From: Cadophora sp. MPI-SDFR-AT-0126 | Taxonomy: Eukaryota > Ascomycota > Leotiomycetes > Helotiales > Ploettnerulaceae | Direction of reading: 5' to 3' | Assembly (NCBI GenBank): GCA_020747065.1 | Contig: JAGMVK010000002.1 | Coordinates: 3,720,001 to 3,784,000, forward strand | Length of the DNA stretch: 64,000 nucleotides | Shown here: one piece after another, positions 55,300 to 64,000 of the stretch | How positions within the stretch are numbered: position 1 is the stretch's first letter | How the letters are laid out: each line of letters opens with the position of its first letter | Notes under the pieces: generated by a model | Seen by the model: only the letters and a program-made list of their open reading frames with translations | Told to the model about the DNA's origin: nothing | Database searches by the model: none | Program-made: the position numbers and the translations under genes

Positions 55300-56329
55300 G
55301 GTACAGTGAACTAGAAATCGGACTGGAATGGGGAAGTGAAGTAGAGGGGATGAGATGCTGGAACCATGATAGCCAGGCAAGAAGAAATAAAGGGCATGTA
55401 AATATTGATAGCTACTGATGGTCAGGTGATCATGCACTGACCAATATGCCGCATGAGCGACCATTGGTCGCTGGGATCGGTCTATGAATAAATCAATCAA
55501 TCAATCATGACATAATCAATCAATCAATCGATGCAATCCTGGCGCAAAAAATGTTAGGAAGGAATGCCAACAATAAATTAAGCAGGTTCTGTACATCACC
55601 ACATGTCACCGTCCAGTTCTTGATCACAATATCCTTTGAATTCCATGTGTCGGTCCCGTCCGTGTTAACCGTTTTCCACTGAGTCGCCGAAGTCGCATTC
55701 ATATCAAGATTGGTCATGGTCACATTCTGGCTGTAAGCAACGAAAGTATGCCTATTCCCGGGTGTTAGCATTTTTACAAATGCTCTTTCAAGAGCTGTCA
55801 GATGCGTACCAAAATTGACTCTGTTTCCAGGTTATACCATCAACCCAGACATTTGTGGCCTTCCAGAGTGTCAAGGAGATAGGGCGTCCATTCTGATTCC
55901 CTGCATTCTTATTCCGGTCGTACCATAGTTGGCCGTTTCCATCAAACAGCGCTTTTCCATACCCTCACAAGGTAATATTGTTCCCTCCAATCCGCCAAGC
56001 CGTTGATCTTCCCGCATACACGACAGAAATGCTGTGGGACAGCCAATATTGAATATCCGTGCTCCAAACCAATTTCCCGTAGATCGATATATCGACATTG
56101 CTGAAGTCTAACTTGTCCATAACCGCTCTAATATTGAAGGTGCCCTCTGTAAGGATGATACTGCCATCTTTGCCACATTGTTTGAACGCGTCGAGAATCT
56201 GAGGGGTGTCATCGGCAGTAGCAGCTCCACCCAGAGGAGTAACTGTGCAGACTGAACCAGTTTTGTTCATGGCAGCAAATGCCGCACCCGTGAGGAGCCA
56301 CAACAGCTGAAAAACACCGCGAACCGCAT

Positions 56330-56815
56330 TTTGGGTAAAAAATTTGGTTGGCTGAAGCTTCGCAAAACTCTAAGATTCACAGAGAATGCTCCGGTTTATC
56401 TTTGTGGGACCTGCAGCCCTCGGCACAAGGGAGATGGTTATTAGCCTGGCGTGGGGTAATCAATATCGGTAGTAGGGGTTTTGGCTTCGAGAACGCGGGG
56501 AACAAATATGAAACTTAATCTATAAACTGCATATAGTTGTTCTGGGGCTTTGTAGGGTTCCCAATCCAGATTTGTGGATCCAGGTGATGGCGTGGGTCCT
56601 TGCCCAGCAACCGCAACGTGGTTAAACTGCCCCGCAACAAGAAACAGATTGCGATCAAGGCCTATCAGGATATTCACCTGAAAATTTGAAGGAAGCGAGG
56701 ATCTAAGCCTTGCGCCTCCTTGTAATGAAGACCAACGCATTGCTAAAGGAAGGTCGAAAAGTCTCTCAACGATGGTTCGGAAACATGACTGAGCGAACGT
56801 CATTCTATTGGTTCT
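56330..56815. other. Between GH28 and NOG2, no gene
   Basis: Upstream of GH28 and downstream of the convergent end of NOG2 on the same strand. A 120-codon frame on the minus strand has no domain. Confidence 0.45.
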
Positions 56816-59069
56816 TCATGTTTTCTGTCGCTTCTTCTTCGTTGGCTTTCTGGCCTCTTCCTTCGCTGTCTCTACATCATCAACGAGCTCTTCTTGCAGT
56901 TGTTCTTCAGCTGCACTGTCTGCCCCGTCCTCATCTGCCTCTTCTTCGTCTCTATCGTCGCTTGAGCCAGCATCGCTTTCATCATCGTCTGAGTCGAGAC
57001 CAAAAGCTTCATCAACATCACCAGCAATATCGTCCAGCTCAACACCACCATCACTATCAAACCCCGCAAATTCTTCTTTTTCCGTCGCTTCAGTCTCATC
57101 CTTAGTCGTAGATGCAACGTCTGCTATTGAAGTATCTGCAACAGATTCATCATCACGCTTTCTCTTTTTGCCCATCTCGCCTAATCTCCCTTGCCGCCCT
57201 TCAATGCCCTTCGCTTCGGCACCTTCGAGAAGTGGTGGAGGCGTGAACCAAGGGATCTTGCCTCTCAGGAAGTCGTTCAAAACCATTTTCGCAACACCAT
57301 CAACATCGGGTTCACCACCATGAACAAGTCTTCCTCCCTTCCTCGCTAACAGCTCCAAAAATTCGATGTGATCGTTATAGCCTTTGATCTGGTATGTCCT
57401 CTCGATGTGCTGTGGTTTTGTTTTATTGAGAACGGCTGGAAGGTGTTGCTCTGGGTTCTCGACGTTTTCAACTCGTACCACGCCTCGCAATAAGATGTCT
57501 TGAGGTGTATCTGTGTTACTCGGGGGGACGACTCCAGGACAATCGATCAAGTATATCCGTTTCATAAGGGTGATGTACTGCCAGATCTTGGTTTCTCCCG
57601 GGATCGGTGCCACCGTACAGACTTTCTTTTTTCGAAGTGTGTTGATGATTGATGATTTGCCTGTGTTTGGATATCCTATGAAACCAATAGAAATTTGTTT
57701 GCGGTCGGAGTGAAGGGACGAGAATTGACGCAGAAGTTGGATGAGGGAGCCTTTTCCAAAGGAGTTTGTGATTGATGCGTGAAATGCCAGTGTAGGATAA
57801 TCTTTGGAGAGATATCTGACCCAAGAAGCCTACATTACTTGTTAGCAACCACCAACAGATCTTAAAATTCGTGATGTATGAATCATTGCTAAGAAATCCA
57901 CCACAAACCACCAATGGTGGAGGTGGAATTCAACTCAAACGAAACACTGCCAAACTCTTTGCGACAAACTCCCCAAGACGGTGAGCTATCTACTCACGGC
58001 CAGAGAGCCGAGAGCGGCGAGGATGGATTCAATCTACCAAAGTTGTAACAGACGGCCTTCCATTGTGAAGAGCACGCAAATGCAGAAGGAGCCTTGACTT
58101 AACGATGGAACCAGAACAGGGGGAAATGAGAGACGAAAAAACTTACTGCAACACCAGTTGGTACTAAATCGCACTTGTTGAGTACGAAAACCAAGTGCTT
58201 GTGTGGTGCCTCCTCCCGGATGTATTTCTCGACGCTTCGGCATCGCGTACCAAGGGGATCTCGGGCGTGCAAGACATGAATGACCACATCCGAAGAGTCG
58301 ATAACTTTGTATAGTTCGTTCCAAATTCGCTTGCTTTGCCCCTTATTGAAAATTGCTTCCCGGGCACTCGTGATATATCCGTCATCCGGGACATCTGCTT
58401 CTCCAATTGCGTCCGTTTCCACTCCGGAGTTTCCACTTAACAGTTTTGCCTGGTCTAGGCGGTCGAGATAGGTATCGTGGCTCTTAACGCTGTGCTCTGC
58501 CAGATCCTCCAACGAGCTAACCCCAATCTTCACTCTCTTCCGATGCGCCATAGGCCCGCAAAACTTCTCCAAATGGCGATGCTTCCACAGTGATTTTCGC
58601 TTGGTGTTCTTTGATCCCATTTTTTCCTTGCCCATCTCGGATCAGACTCATCGGCAACTTGTTCGTCTTGAGGAGGACGCTGTAAGGGTCTTGAGCTCGT
58701 TCTGCCATGGCTTCTCTGAAGGAGTTCAAGGAATCTTGGCCAATAACTCGAGAATTTGTGAACCATTTCCTGTTTGGTTCCACCCGTGCTTGAGGGACTT
58801 GTCGAGATTGATATGAAGCTGCTTTTGTGATTTCTCCACTAGCGTTTCTCTGTGCCTTTCCTTCCTTCAGTATGTTTAAAGTTTTGAACTAAAACCAGAA
58901 ATTAGCTATTGTTCCAACTTTGGCGAGTCGCTGCTGCTGCAGACTCGAGAGACAGCACCTTTTTCGCAGACGTGTAAAAGTTCTCCCCCTTGACCTTCAC
59001 GTTTGCCATGCCATCACCAACTTTTCCCTGACGAATCTTCCGATTCGCCTCTTTCTTGCCGGTACCCAT
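56816..59069 (-). CDS. nog2: Nucleolar GTPase NOG2/GNL2, ribosome assembly (one apparent frameshift)
   Basis: Exons 59069-58959, 58888-58147 and 57829-56816; introns of 70 bp (GTGCTG/TTTTAG) and 317 bp (GTAAGT/GTAG). The N-terminus [25 protein letters not shown] is the conserved NOG2 NGP1 domain. Then [46 protein letters not shown] (G4), [20 protein letters not shown] (G1, Walker A) and [10 protein letters not shown] (G3): the circularly permuted GTPase order. The C-terminus is acidic with a KKKRQK end. About 620 residues, normal for the family. It is needed for late 60S assembly in nucleolus and nucleus. One extra base near 58555, in EASPFGEV before [14 protein letters not shown], breaks the frame (exon 2 is 742 nt). 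As NOG2 is essential this may be a sequence error. Confidence 0.9.
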
Positions 59070-59129
59070 CTTGACGTTTATTGCGCAATGCGCTAAGTTT
59101 GTGGGATGAGTTGATGAAGAGGTGGGCAA

Positions 59130-59571
59130 AATTATTTTTAACGATGGAGAAAAAAGACTGTGGCTGAAAGTGGCCTGACCACGCTAGCGGCGGCGCTAAT
59201 AATTTCCTCAAGATCCTCCTGTAATGACCACTATCTCGTCGGCGCAGGCATTTGCATGGACGTGTGGTCCAACAATGCCTCCATCTATACCCAAAAACTC
59301 CATGAGCTCATTGACTCGGTGTCTCCATCCGATCTTTCTGTTGGAGTGGGGACTTGGTCTGTGCGGTGAAAGCTCTGCAGCCTGTACGTAGCAACTACAA
59401 TAGATCACCAGTTATCATTGTCAACACTTTCAGTACAGGCAAGCCCCTCTCAGCAATCGGACCTGTGAGCCCCAAGTTCATCGAGATCCCATCCACACCT
59501 CTACCTCAAGCACGCCCAAAACTCGATATCAAAGGTGTCCTTCCTCCTCCTTGAAATCTCTTCCCCCCCAA
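59130..59571 (+). other. Broken coding-like frames, unidentified
   Basis: Plus-strand sequence reads HYLVGAGICMDVWSNNASIY and, after a one-base shift near 59355, ALQPVRSNYNRSPVIIVNT and SPKFIEIPSTPLPQARP. It looks protein-coding but is not recognised; it stops next to the right end of the hAT element, which may have cut it. Confidence 0.35.
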
Positions 59572-60704
59572 TAGGGCAAGTATTTGAAGCCAAAAAATAT
59601 TTTTCATTCAATTTTCAATGAAAATTGAACAAAATGAGGACCTTTTAATGGCTTCTTGCGTTCAAACCGATTTTTCATGAATTCTTGGTCCATTTTTCAT
59701 GAAAATTTGAATTTTCATTGAAAAATTTAGGACTAATAGCTGGCCAATTGATCGGTTTATCATCGTATTCGACGCCCTCAAGATGAAGCTCTCTGCTAGT
59801 ATATATTCTCTCGAATTTAAAGCCATTCTAACGACCCAGCCTCGATATCGCTCTCCAAACATGTACCAAGAGAAGGATTCGAATCCATGCCTATTCTGCC
59901 AGCTCTGCTGTTGCCGCTGTCACGCCATCGATATCAAATAGATCAGGTTTCAAGATGATACTCTGTATGTGTTTATCCCAGTCCATTGTAGTGAGATTCT
60001 CAAGGCGCTCCGCCTGATACGAACTCCTCAAGAGCTCAAGAACACGTATCGTCTCGCTTTTGAGGCTATGTCGACGCACGCCTATAGTATCTCGATTTCC
60101 GCTAAACAGTCTCTCACAGTCAACTCCAGCTGAAGGAACAGGGAGCAATTCGCGCGCAGCCTGACTAAGCGTTGGAAAAGCAAACGTCTGAGATCTCCAC
60201 CAGTTGAGTAGCCAGCTATCTTCGCAATTCTCTGGCCAAGCTTCGACGGGAGAATCGAAATATCTGTCAATCTCAGACGCATTATTGCTGACAACGGGAA
60301 GGTGCGCGCTAATAGCCATCACTTGTTTCTTGATCTTCCAATCCAGATCTGACATTCCTTTCGGTTTAGCTGGTTCGGCCGCAAATACGTTGTCAGAAAC
60401 AGCGCGTATTGATCGAGGCTGAATTGTCGGATACTCGTGTTTAAGGTAGTCTTTCACCGAGGCGATAATAGCATCAGCTTCGTCTGGCATCTGCACTTGA
60501 ACGTATGTAGCTTTGACTCGAGGATCAAGCATGTGAGCGACGTAGATCATGATACAGCTACCCATTTCCTTCTTGTATTTGTTGGTTTTCTTCACCCCAG
60601 CTTTGACAGCGTTGCAGACAGACTCATGGAGGCTAGAGAAGATGCCCTCGCGCTTGTCGACTTGGTCAAGTAAGGCCTCGATCTGCCAGTACAAACCCAG
60701 GCTA

Positions 60705-62523
60705 ACGTCTGACCCCCCCCCCTTCCGCCCACCCTCGCTTAACTCACCGCTACTCATACCTACCAACTTAAATAATTATTAACTCCCTCATTTTTTAATC
60801 AATTCTTTTGAAATTTGGAATCTGAATTGTTCTTATCATGAAGCCTCAGTACACCGAGTATGACGTTGCGTGTGCGCTTGCAGAGATCGAAAATGGCAAG
60901 TCCTTACGAAAGGCGTCGCTTGAGTGGGGTATTCCAAGGTCTACACTCCGTGATCGCAACACAACTACTCTACCACGTCAGGAAGGCGCTAGTCATTTAC
61001 AAAGACTGCCTACGATAATAGAGGATCGATTGAGCAATTGGGTTTTAACTCAAGAGGCTCTTGGTCGTGGAGTTACGTATGCACAGATTAGGGTGTTTGG
61101 ACAGCGGCTTCTAGCTCTTTAAGGGGACCACCTACCACTCGGAAAACGCTGGATGTCACGATTTCTGGCCCGTAACCCTATTCTCAAGACGAAGAAGCAG
61201 ATATACGTCGATTCTGTGCGTGTTAATTGCGCTTGTTCCGAAGTTATTAGGCCTTGGTTCTAAAAACTGGAGATCCCGGCTATCAAGGCCATTCCAGCTA
61301 GCTAACGATGGAATATGGATGAGACTGGTATTATGGAAGGCTATGGTCTTAATGGATTTATCGTTGGGCACGCTGGAAAGCGTAAGGTTCAAGGAAAACA
61401 ACTAGGTTCACGTGCTTGGACGTCAATCCTTGAGTGTATCTCTGCAGTTGGAGCTTCGACACGCTCTACTGTAGTTTACAAGGGAAAATCGGTGCAGCAA
61501 CAGTGGTTTCCGTCTCAATTAGACATATTCGACGAGTGGCACTTTACTGCAACCGATAATGGGTGGACGACCGATGCTATAGCTCTTGAGTGGCTAGAGA
61601 AGGTGTTTATCCCTTAGACGGAACCACGTGATCATTCAGCAAGACTCCTTATCCTCGACGGCCATGGGAGCCACGAAACTACAGAATTCCTTTGGAAGTG
61701 CCTTGAGCATAATATATACCTTTTGTTTTTACCTGCATATACGTCACACGTCTTACAACCTTTGGATTTAACGGTCTTCTTTGCACTTAAGCGTGCTTAT
61801 CGGAAAGAGCTACAAAAGTTGAGTTCATTACTCGATTCTACACCAATTGGCAAGTGTAATTTCCTCGTTTGCTATTAGAAAGCACGTCAAGAGAGTATTA
61901 CTCCTTCAAATATCAAGGCTGGGTGGAGGACTAGTGGGTTATGGCTAGTATCTGTGGCTAAACCTTTGATGAGCCTATTGCTATTAGAAAATAGTAATCG
62001 ATCAACAAGTCCACCTCTTCAAGTGTCTCAGGAGGTACCAATACTATCTCCGGAGGCTTCTGGCACTTCAATTCAGTTGTCTACTCTAAGAGCTAGAAAA
62101 GATATCTACTTACAGATACGTACCTTGGCGACGGGATCACATGATCAACTTCTAACGCAACGCTTGCTTTTTAGGAAGATTGTAAAGGGAATTGACGAAA
62201 AGGACTACGAATTAGGGAAGGCAAATTTGAGGATTAGAGAGTTGGAAGAGCGATTAGAGCAGTTGAGGCCGAAGAAGAGGAGGAAAGTCCAAACTAGTCC
62301 AAATTCCAAGTTTGTGACAACACGTGCTATTCGGGAGGCTCAAATCGCTGTTGGAGATCGTCCGATTGTACCTGTAGAATCAGAATCAGAAGGAGATTCA
62401 GATTCTACAGTTTCATGTATAGAAGTTAAGGCAATATAAAGTTATTAAGTCTTGAATATGAAGTGCTGGAATTAAGCGAGGTGGGCGGAAGGCAGGGGTG
62501 GGCGGAAGGGGGGGGTCAGACGT
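60705..62523 (+). mobile_element. Pogo/Fot-type transposon nested in hAT, TA duplication
   Basis: 1819 bp with TIRs ACGTCTGACCCCCCCCCTTCC-like at 60705 and the complement at 62523, TA on both sides (60703-60704, 62524-62525). Contains a transposase with several stops. TIRs are related to those of the MITEs at 25645 and 40008. Confidence 0.9.
60838..62439 (+). pseudogene. Pogo/Fot-type DDE transposase with stop codons
   Basis: The ATG at 60838 begins MKPQYTEYDVACALAEIENG, a psq-type HTH, followed by a CENP-B-type HTH (RLSNWVLTQEALGRGVTYAQ). The catalytic part reads RWNMDETGIMEGYG (first Asp), LLILDGHGSHETTEF (second Asp) and LLFLPAYTSHVLQPLDLTVF (third). In-frame stops at 61120, 61261, 61303, 61615 and 61876 break it into pieces; the ones after LLAL and in FLVCY-x-KARQES fit Gln codons changed by C-to-T. 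The C-terminus has a coiled coil and an acidic tail. All three catalytic Asp positions are present in sequence, but it cannot be translated. Confidence 0.88.
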
Positions 62524-64000
62524 TATTTTGCAGGGATGGCATCTCATGCGATACCTTCAAAGTCAGCGCTTTGAAGGGCTCAAGAACTAGTCTGATCTGG
62601 GCCAAAATAACCCATTCAGCTTCGGTTGGAAGGAGTGTTTTGATCGCAGGCTGTTGCTGACAAAACAGAGTGTATTCGTCTCTTAAATCGCACGCCATAT
62701 CTGCCATATCGTAGCCACCATTCCAGCGAGTACCGCAGTCGTATTTTGGCTCTCGCGCCGCCGCTCGGGGGCTAACGGCATCCCAAGCCTGGCCACGTAG
62801 AGTGCTTCGAAGAATCCAAATATTGATCAGACGAATCTTGGCCAGAACTCCTCTGCCAGGAAGTGATGGGATATTCTTCACCCTTTTGTTGTCGAGGTCG
62901 TCAAGGAGAGCTTTAGCTTCTTTTGCAGTGCTAGATTTCAACTCCTTCAAGATATCGTCGCAGATGAGGTTAGTGACGTGGGCAAGACAGCGTATAAAAG
63001 ACTTCCTGCCGTGAAATCGCATTCGAGGCCGAATTGAAGAATTTGCTAGAGGGTCGTCGCTGTACGATTCAGAGAGGCCCTTGTACAAAGCATGGCAGAG
63101 AGTACCATTATTGCCAGCGTTATCCCCAGTAATTGCAAGAAGCTTTTGCTCAATACCAAGCTCCTTTAGCAGATCTCGAACGACAACAGCCACGTTCTCA
63201 CCCGAGTGCTCTCCTTTCAGCTCAATAAACTCAAGAACTTCTTGCCTCTCTACAAAATCGTTCGCAACCCAATGACCAATGACTGCAAAGATCGGCTTGC
63301 GATTTGGACTCGTCCAAATATCCACGGACAGAGAGATCGTCGTACAATACTGAAGCTCGAGATTCAACAGAGCACGGCGAGATTGGAAGTCCTTCATGAT
63401 GTGCTTTCTGAGGGTCTGGGGATTCGAGTATGGGGATCTAGCGCCTTGAGAAGTAAACATGGCCTGCCACTCTGGTGATGCAACCGTCATAAAAGGCTGT
63501 CGATGAACCACAATGTATTGTCGCATTGCTTCCTCGGGAGAGAGCTTCTCTTCCATGCCCCAAGATAGTGTGGATTGGCTACCGCGAACGAGTGATTCGG
63601 ACAGCCCTTCAACTCCAAGTCGGTGCCTCTCAGCGTTGTACTTATGGCTGGCCCACAAGTGGGAGATTTGGCCAGAGGTGACGCCTTCACGACGTGACTC
63701 GTAAATAGTGTGAGGTTTGCTCGGGTGGCAAAGTCGGCAGGTCCACTTCATCTCATTTACTAAATGGCCTTTCTTGTTCCTGTATTGACGACCAGGGACA
63801 ACCTCAGCCTCGTTGTAGTATTTGTAGACCCAACTCGACTTCCTAGAGCTTTCGCGTGGTTTCTTGTCCTTCCTTGCATAGTACAGAGCAAATCGCTTAC
63901 GGTTCTCTTCTTGGGTAAGCTCCGGGTCAATTTTTGGAGTTTCAGTATCAACCATGATAGTATCTTCGTCTTCTTCGTTATATTCACCGCCGTCAGCATC

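Larger units (their letters stand above)
50394..55529 (+). mobile_element. LINE inserted in GH28 exon, 5136 bp, 15-bp duplication
   Basis: Flanked by GATGCAATCCTGGCG at 50379-50393 and 55530-55544. The 3' end is an (AATC)n-type tail, with two runs at 55487-55506 and 55513-55529. It lies on the plus strand, opposite to the GH28 gene. The first 1.2 kb has no intact ORF1; ORF2 occupies 51583-55299. Confidence 0.93.
49596..56329 (-). pseudogene. GH28 exo-polygalacturonase-like gene, split by a LINE and a SINE
   Basis: Exons on the minus strand: 56329-55810, 55751-55595, 55538-55530 continuing at 50378-50318, then 50066-49596. Introns of 58 and 56 bp are standard. N-terminal part: NKTGSVCTVTPLGG, a GH28 start; then SQFW-HTFVAYSQNVTM and TVNTDGTDTWNSKD with the NTD catalytic Asp. 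The intron before the LINE joins TCGD to DCISVKGNSTNVH, giving the DD pair. After the SINE: VGSIGQDSSKPDYV, WLKTYPGNGHIKNV and a normal C-terminus at 49596. The GHG His and RIK Arg of typical GH28 are not seen in this subtype. Other lesions: TGA at 55967-55965 and one missing base in the signal peptide near 56308. Acted outside the cell on galacturonan. Confidence 0.85.
59891..63955 (-). pseudogene. hAT transposase (BED finger, dimerisation domain), split by a nested element
   Basis: Reads from beyond the window or from the ATG at 63955 (MVDTETPKIDPELTQEENRK) to 62526, then 60704-59891. A BED-type zinc finger (WTCRLCHPSKPHTIYES, then HLWASHKYNAERH) is near residue 75. The RNase H-like catalytic region follows (SLSVDIWTSPNRKPIFAVIG; ITGDNAGNNG; CLAHVTNLICDD). 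After the insertion the frame resumes as SLGLYWQIEALLDQ and ends with the dimerisation domain (WWRSQTFAFPTLSQAARELL, SAGVDCERLFSGN). Ignoring the nested element and one TA, the frame is open with no stop. It is inactive only because of the insertion. Confidence 0.9.
59572..64000 (-). mobile_element. hAT transposon, right end in window, left end beyond it
   Basis: The terminus TAGGGCAAGTATTTGAAG lies at 59572, followed inward by TTCATGAA/TTTTCATTGAAA motifs up to 59730, typical subterminal repeats. It contains a hAT transposase on the minus strand (stop 59891) interrupted by a nested pogo-type element. The other end, and hence the 8-bp target duplication, is outside the window. Confidence 0.75.

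Noticed and set aside
56708..57323. Ser-rich plus-strand frames
   Set aside because: Antisense to the acidic C-terminus of NOG2.
58902..59129. Separate small SERF-like gene
   Set aside because: [11 protein letters not shown] is the first exon of NOG2; a 70-bp intron joins it to the next exon in phase.

Overview
This window looks like a nuclear contig of a filamentous ascomycete, probably a Eurotiomycete-type mould. The signs are short GT-AG introns (mostly 45-115 bp, often with CTAAY/CTGAC branch sites), Zn2Cys6 regulators, a 2EXR protein, a set of secreted pectinases, and a heavy load of transposable elements, several with RIP-like C-to-T / G-to-A nonsense changes. No bacterial, organellar or viral genes were seen. 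All calls come from reading the sequence; no database search was run.

Layout. 1-1461: 5' part of a Zn2Cys6 regulator on the minus strand, running off the left edge. 2.9-5.9 kb: degenerate tandem repeats and no clear gene. 6-10 kb: three small plus-strand genes (a CxxC protein, a 165-residue unknown, a 2EXR protein). 10.6-15.6 kb: minus-strand, frame-broken Myb/SANT-like copies and a Q/P-rich CENP-B-type HTH protein. 16-19 kb: a MITE, a disordered NLS protein, a hAT remnant, and the C-terminal half of a heme-thiolate peroxidase directly beside the hAT end. 20.9-26.4 kb: AT-rich transposon island with a broken piggyBac, two solo LTRs and a pogo-type MITE. 26.7-27.4 kb: an IFI6/IFI27-like membrane protein.

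28.9-35 kb is a compact pectin-degradation cluster: pectin methylesterase (CE8), rhamnogalacturonan acetylesterase (CE12) and pectin lyase (PL1). It resumes at 47.6-56.3 kb with a Zn2Cys6 regulator and an exo-polygalacturonase-like GH28 gene. Together these would remove methyl and acetyl groups and cut homogalacturonan or rhamnogalacturonan outside the cell. Between the two halves lie a MULE fragment, two pogo-type elements, an OrsD-like gene fragment, nested LTR/MITE insertions and a Tad/I-type LINE. The GH28 gene is split by a 5.1-kb LINE (15-bp target duplication) and also carries a 229-bp tRNA-like SINE (11-bp duplication).

56.8-59.1 kb: NOG2/GNL2, a ribosome-assembly GTPase with introns and one apparent 1-base frameshift. 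59.6 kb to the right edge: a hAT transposon whose transposase is interrupted by a complete pogo-type element with a clean TA duplication. The main theme is precise transposon insertions into genes, several with intact target duplications, so the pre-insertion genes can be inferred.
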